A stretch of 64,000 nt of DNA from NCBI RefSeq assembly GCF_013031245.1, contig NZ_WPZL01000015.1:35043-99042 (forward strand). Reading direction: 5' to 3'. The translations under genes and the position numbers were made by a program. Below, one piece after another: positions 62,357-64,000 of the stretch. The notes below the pieces were generated by a model. That model saw nothing but the letters and a program-made list of their open reading frames with translations, had not been told where the DNA came from and did no database searches. The stretch comes from Ruegeria lacuscaerulensis. Lineage in GTDB: Bacteria; Pseudomonadota; Alphaproteobacteria; Rhodobacterales; Rhodobacteraceae. Every line of letters begins with the position of its first letter. Position 1 is the first letter of the stretch.

Positions 62357-63256
62357 TCAATCTGAACCCGTGGTGGGCGCTGATATTTTCTGGATAACCA
62401 ACCTTAGGTTATGGTGAATTTCTGGTGGGGAAGGGTCAATCTTGGCGGCATGTTCAAATGCTTTCTTAGCGCCTTCCAGGTCTCCTTGCTTGTACCGGGT
62501 ATTGCCAAGACCATATGCCCATATCCAGTTGTCGGGCCAACGTAACCCTCCACTTAAATATGCCTTAGCTGCGGCCTGGGTGTGCCCCAGTTGTTCCAGC
62601 GCTGATGCGGCCCGAAGGATTTCCCACTGATTTTCTGTCGCTGGCAATTCGCCAGGAGGCAAAACAGCCATCGCCCAGTTATCCCCACGCTGCCATGTCC
62701 GCATGAACAGCCGAAGATCCATCGTCATTCGCTCGTGTTGACCTGAGTGAAGGGTGATTTCGTCACTGTTCAGGTCATACCCAACTACTACCGCATAGTG
62801 CCATCGAGGTGCCCATTTCAAGCCGAGGTTCTGAAAAATGATAACAGGGTTTCCCGCTGCAACTTCGTCGAGAACCTCCTCCAAAGTTGATAACCGAACA
62901 GCCAGCATTTCATGCCGACGGGCGGCCCCGACCATGTCGGCGAGATATGTCCCTTTCGCACCAGGAGTAAAGGATTGGGCCGCGACGTCGGTTTGAGTGA
63001 CGTCTAGTCCCGCCCACTGAAAGACCATCGCCAGCGACGCGGGTCCGCAATGGAACTCGTTTTGTTTAATAAGTGGAACGTCCGTCACAACCGCGCGGGG
63101 CGGTGCGTCAACTTGCGACGGTACTTGCCTCTGCGCTTGCGTGCACGCAACCAGTACAACCGGAAGCAGGGCGAATAACCGAGCACGGAAACACAGATTG
63201 CGAAAACAGTTCAGCGACCAGCACAACGAGTAAAGGGGAACACTTTCGTCAAACAC
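62357..63256 (-). CDS. PA2778-family papain-like (C39) cysteine peptidase, lipoprotein-like
   Basis: 299 residues from a GTG at 63254-63256, overlapping the end of the PA2779-like gene by 46 bases; the real start may be later, for example TTG 63226. A hydrophobic leader ends ALLPVVLVAC (lipobox, Cys38). The peptidase core has Cys70 in FHCGPASLAM and a His in RWHYAVVVGYD (about 155), the C39-type Cys-His pair. The C-terminal third is TPR-like (WAYGLGNTRYKQGDLEGAKK). Always paired with the PA2779-like gene; function unknown, perhaps cell-envelope proteolysis. Confidence 0.85.
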   Translation of the reverse strand: MFDESVPLYSLCWSLNCFRNLCFRARLFALLPVVLVACTQAQRQVPSQVDAPPRAVVTDVPLIKQNEFHCGPASLAMVFQWAGLDVTQTDVAAQSFTPGAKGTYLADMVGAARRHEMLAVRLSTLEEVLDEVAAGNPVIIFQNLGLKWAPRWHYAVVVGYDLNSDEITLHSGQHERMTMDLRLFMRTWQRGDNWAMAVLPPGELPATENQWEILRAASALEQLGHTQAAAKAYLSGGLRWPDNWIWAYGLGNTRYKQGDLEGAKKAFEHAAKIDPSPPEIHHNLRLVIQKISAPTTGSD

Positions 63257-63618
63257 AAAAGATCCGTCACAAGCAAGATGATGAACACTGTTAGCAATGC
63301 GCCGACAATACCATTGCCTCCGGCGGTGTCGTGTTCCATTTGTTGCAAGACCGATGCAATTTCCTCATTCGACAGCGCATTGAGACGCGTTTCGGCTTCT
63401 TTGGGATCGACTCCTCTTGCGACAAGTTCGTCACGAATTTCTTGCCTATTGAGTTCACTCAACAAAAAGTCGCGGTCGGCATATGAAGCGTATTTTGAGA
63501 TTACCTCATTGGTACTGAGCATCTCGGCCTGCGCCATCGTGCTTAATTGCGTCGCCAGCAGCATTTGCGCCGCTATAAATGTCATCAAGCTGCCCCGTAC
63601 CATTCTTTGAAAGCCCAT
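63211..63618 (-). CDS. PA2779-family membrane protein
   Basis: 135 residues from ATG 63616-63618, with GGAGG about 10 bases upstream; the open frame reaches 63702 but has no better site. Signal peptide or first helix (LMTFIAAQMLLATQLSTMAQ), a helical region (VDPKEAETRLNALSNEEIAS) and a C-terminal membrane helix (GIVGALLTVFIILLVTDLLC). Co-transcribed with, and overlapping, the PA2778-like peptidase gene. These two-gene units occur in many proteobacteria without an assigned role. Confidence 0.85.
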   Translation of the reverse strand: MGFQRMVRGSLMTFIAAQMLLATQLSTMAQAEMLSTNEVISKYASYADRDFLLSELNRQEIRDELVARGVDPKEAETRLNALSNEEIASVLQQMEHDTAGGNGIVGALLTVFIILLVTDLLCLTKVFPFTRCAGR

Positions 63619-63931
63619 CCTTTGGCATCCTCCTTGTTTCGACGTCGTTCGAGCCAGCGCCGTAAGCAAGCACTTCAAGACCCATTGTTTAGTAGCGGTC
63701 AATTGAATGCAACCTTACAGAAAATTCTCTTGGAAATTGCAAGCGTTCAAGTATGGGATTTCGCGATGACGACACGCATGATTTAAGGATCCGCTCAGGA
63801 CACGGACCGGCCATCTAAAGACTTCTATCAGGCATAAATCGGCTCATCGGTGTCCAGCGTCCGGTGTACGGGGGTGAGTTCAACGGGTCAGCGCAACACT
63901 TTAGTCTTTCTGGAAGGATGGAGTGTTGAGC
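63619..63931. other. Intergenic, contains the left end of an IS30-family element
   Basis: 313 bp between the PA2779-like gene and the IS30 transposase start. The IS end is somewhere before the ATG at 63932 (a likely stretch is CAACGGGTCAGCGCAACACT at 63881-63900), but the partner inverted repeat is outside the window. Confidence 0.4.
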
Positions 63932-64000
63932 ATGAAGTATCGTCGGCGAACGTTTTATACGGACGAGCAGAAGTCGGAGATGTGGGACAGGTGGCAACGG
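63932..64000 (+). CDS. IS30-family transposase, first 23 residues (continues past window)
   Basis: ATG at 63932; the visible product starts KYRRRTFYTDEQKSEMWDRW, the characteristic start of IS30-type transposases with their N-terminal helix-turn-helix. Open to the window end. Marks a mobile element at the right edge. Confidence 0.8.
   Translation, partial: MKYRRRTFYTDEQKSEMWDRWQR

Overview
The window looks like chromosome from a marine alphaproteobacterium of the Rhodobacteraceae (Roseobacter group). The grounds are the moderately high G+C, the many Liv, TRAP and TTT solute transporters, GcvT/FAD demethylases, GlxA- and IclR-type regulators, an Iron-Rhodo-like box before hemP, and the character of the IS elements. 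This is inference from gene content; no rRNA or tRNA gene was seen. LAYOUT. 1-5.2 kb: end of an SDR gene, then a leftward operon (fused alpha/beta 2-oxoacid dehydrogenase E1, acyltransferase-like protein, FAD amine oxidase) divergent from a LysR regulator. 6.2-9.5 kb: acyl-CoA dehydrogenase and a TetR regulator with three matching operators, divergent from a DUF1348 protein and a flavin split-barrel protein. 9.5-12.7 kb: copper export (small membrane peptide, CueR box, copA, cueR). 12.8-16.7 kb: a dehydrogenase and a 1025-residue kinase/M23/class-III aminotransferase fusion. 16.8-18.3 kb: hemP operon and a phosphoglycolate-phosphatase-like HAD. 18.7-23.9 kb: complete Liv-type ABC transporter. 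24.3-28.3 kb: IS3 element, a second truncated IS3 copy that ends inside a peptide/opine-type binding protein gene, a ferredoxin and a cupin. 28.4-32.7 kb: sulfatase/phosphonate monoesterase-like hydrolase, GlxA regulator, NAD-synthetase paralogue, DUF2218. 32.8-34.3 kb: decayed tandem tyrosine recombinases. 34.8-35.5 kb: metallophosphatase. 35.6-49.9 kb: large catabolic locus. 49.9-54.2 kb: accessory, pseudogene-rich stretch. 54.2-61.9 kb: second catabolic locus. 62.4-64 kb: PA2778/PA2779-like pair and the edge of an IS30-family element. HOW GENES WORK TOGETHER. The 35.6-49.9 kb locus joins two GcvT-type enzymes (one fused to a sarcosine/dimethylglycine-dehydrogenase-like FAD domain), a TMADH-like Fe-S flavoprotein, a Tm-1-like UPF0261 protein, a tripartite tricarboxylate transporter, an aldehyde dehydrogenase and three regulators. 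I read it as uptake and stepwise oxidative demethylation of an unidentified N-methylated (or related) solute. The 54.2-61.9 kb locus joins a TRAP transporter, a creatinase-like M24 protein without metal ligands, a GatC/AtzG-like peptide plus amidase, an Asp/Glu-racemase-fold enzyme and a GntR regulator with a palindromic site in the divergent promoter. It resembles part of an ectoine-utilisation locus but lacks several of those genes, so its substrate is open. These two loci are the best candidates for undescribed pathways.
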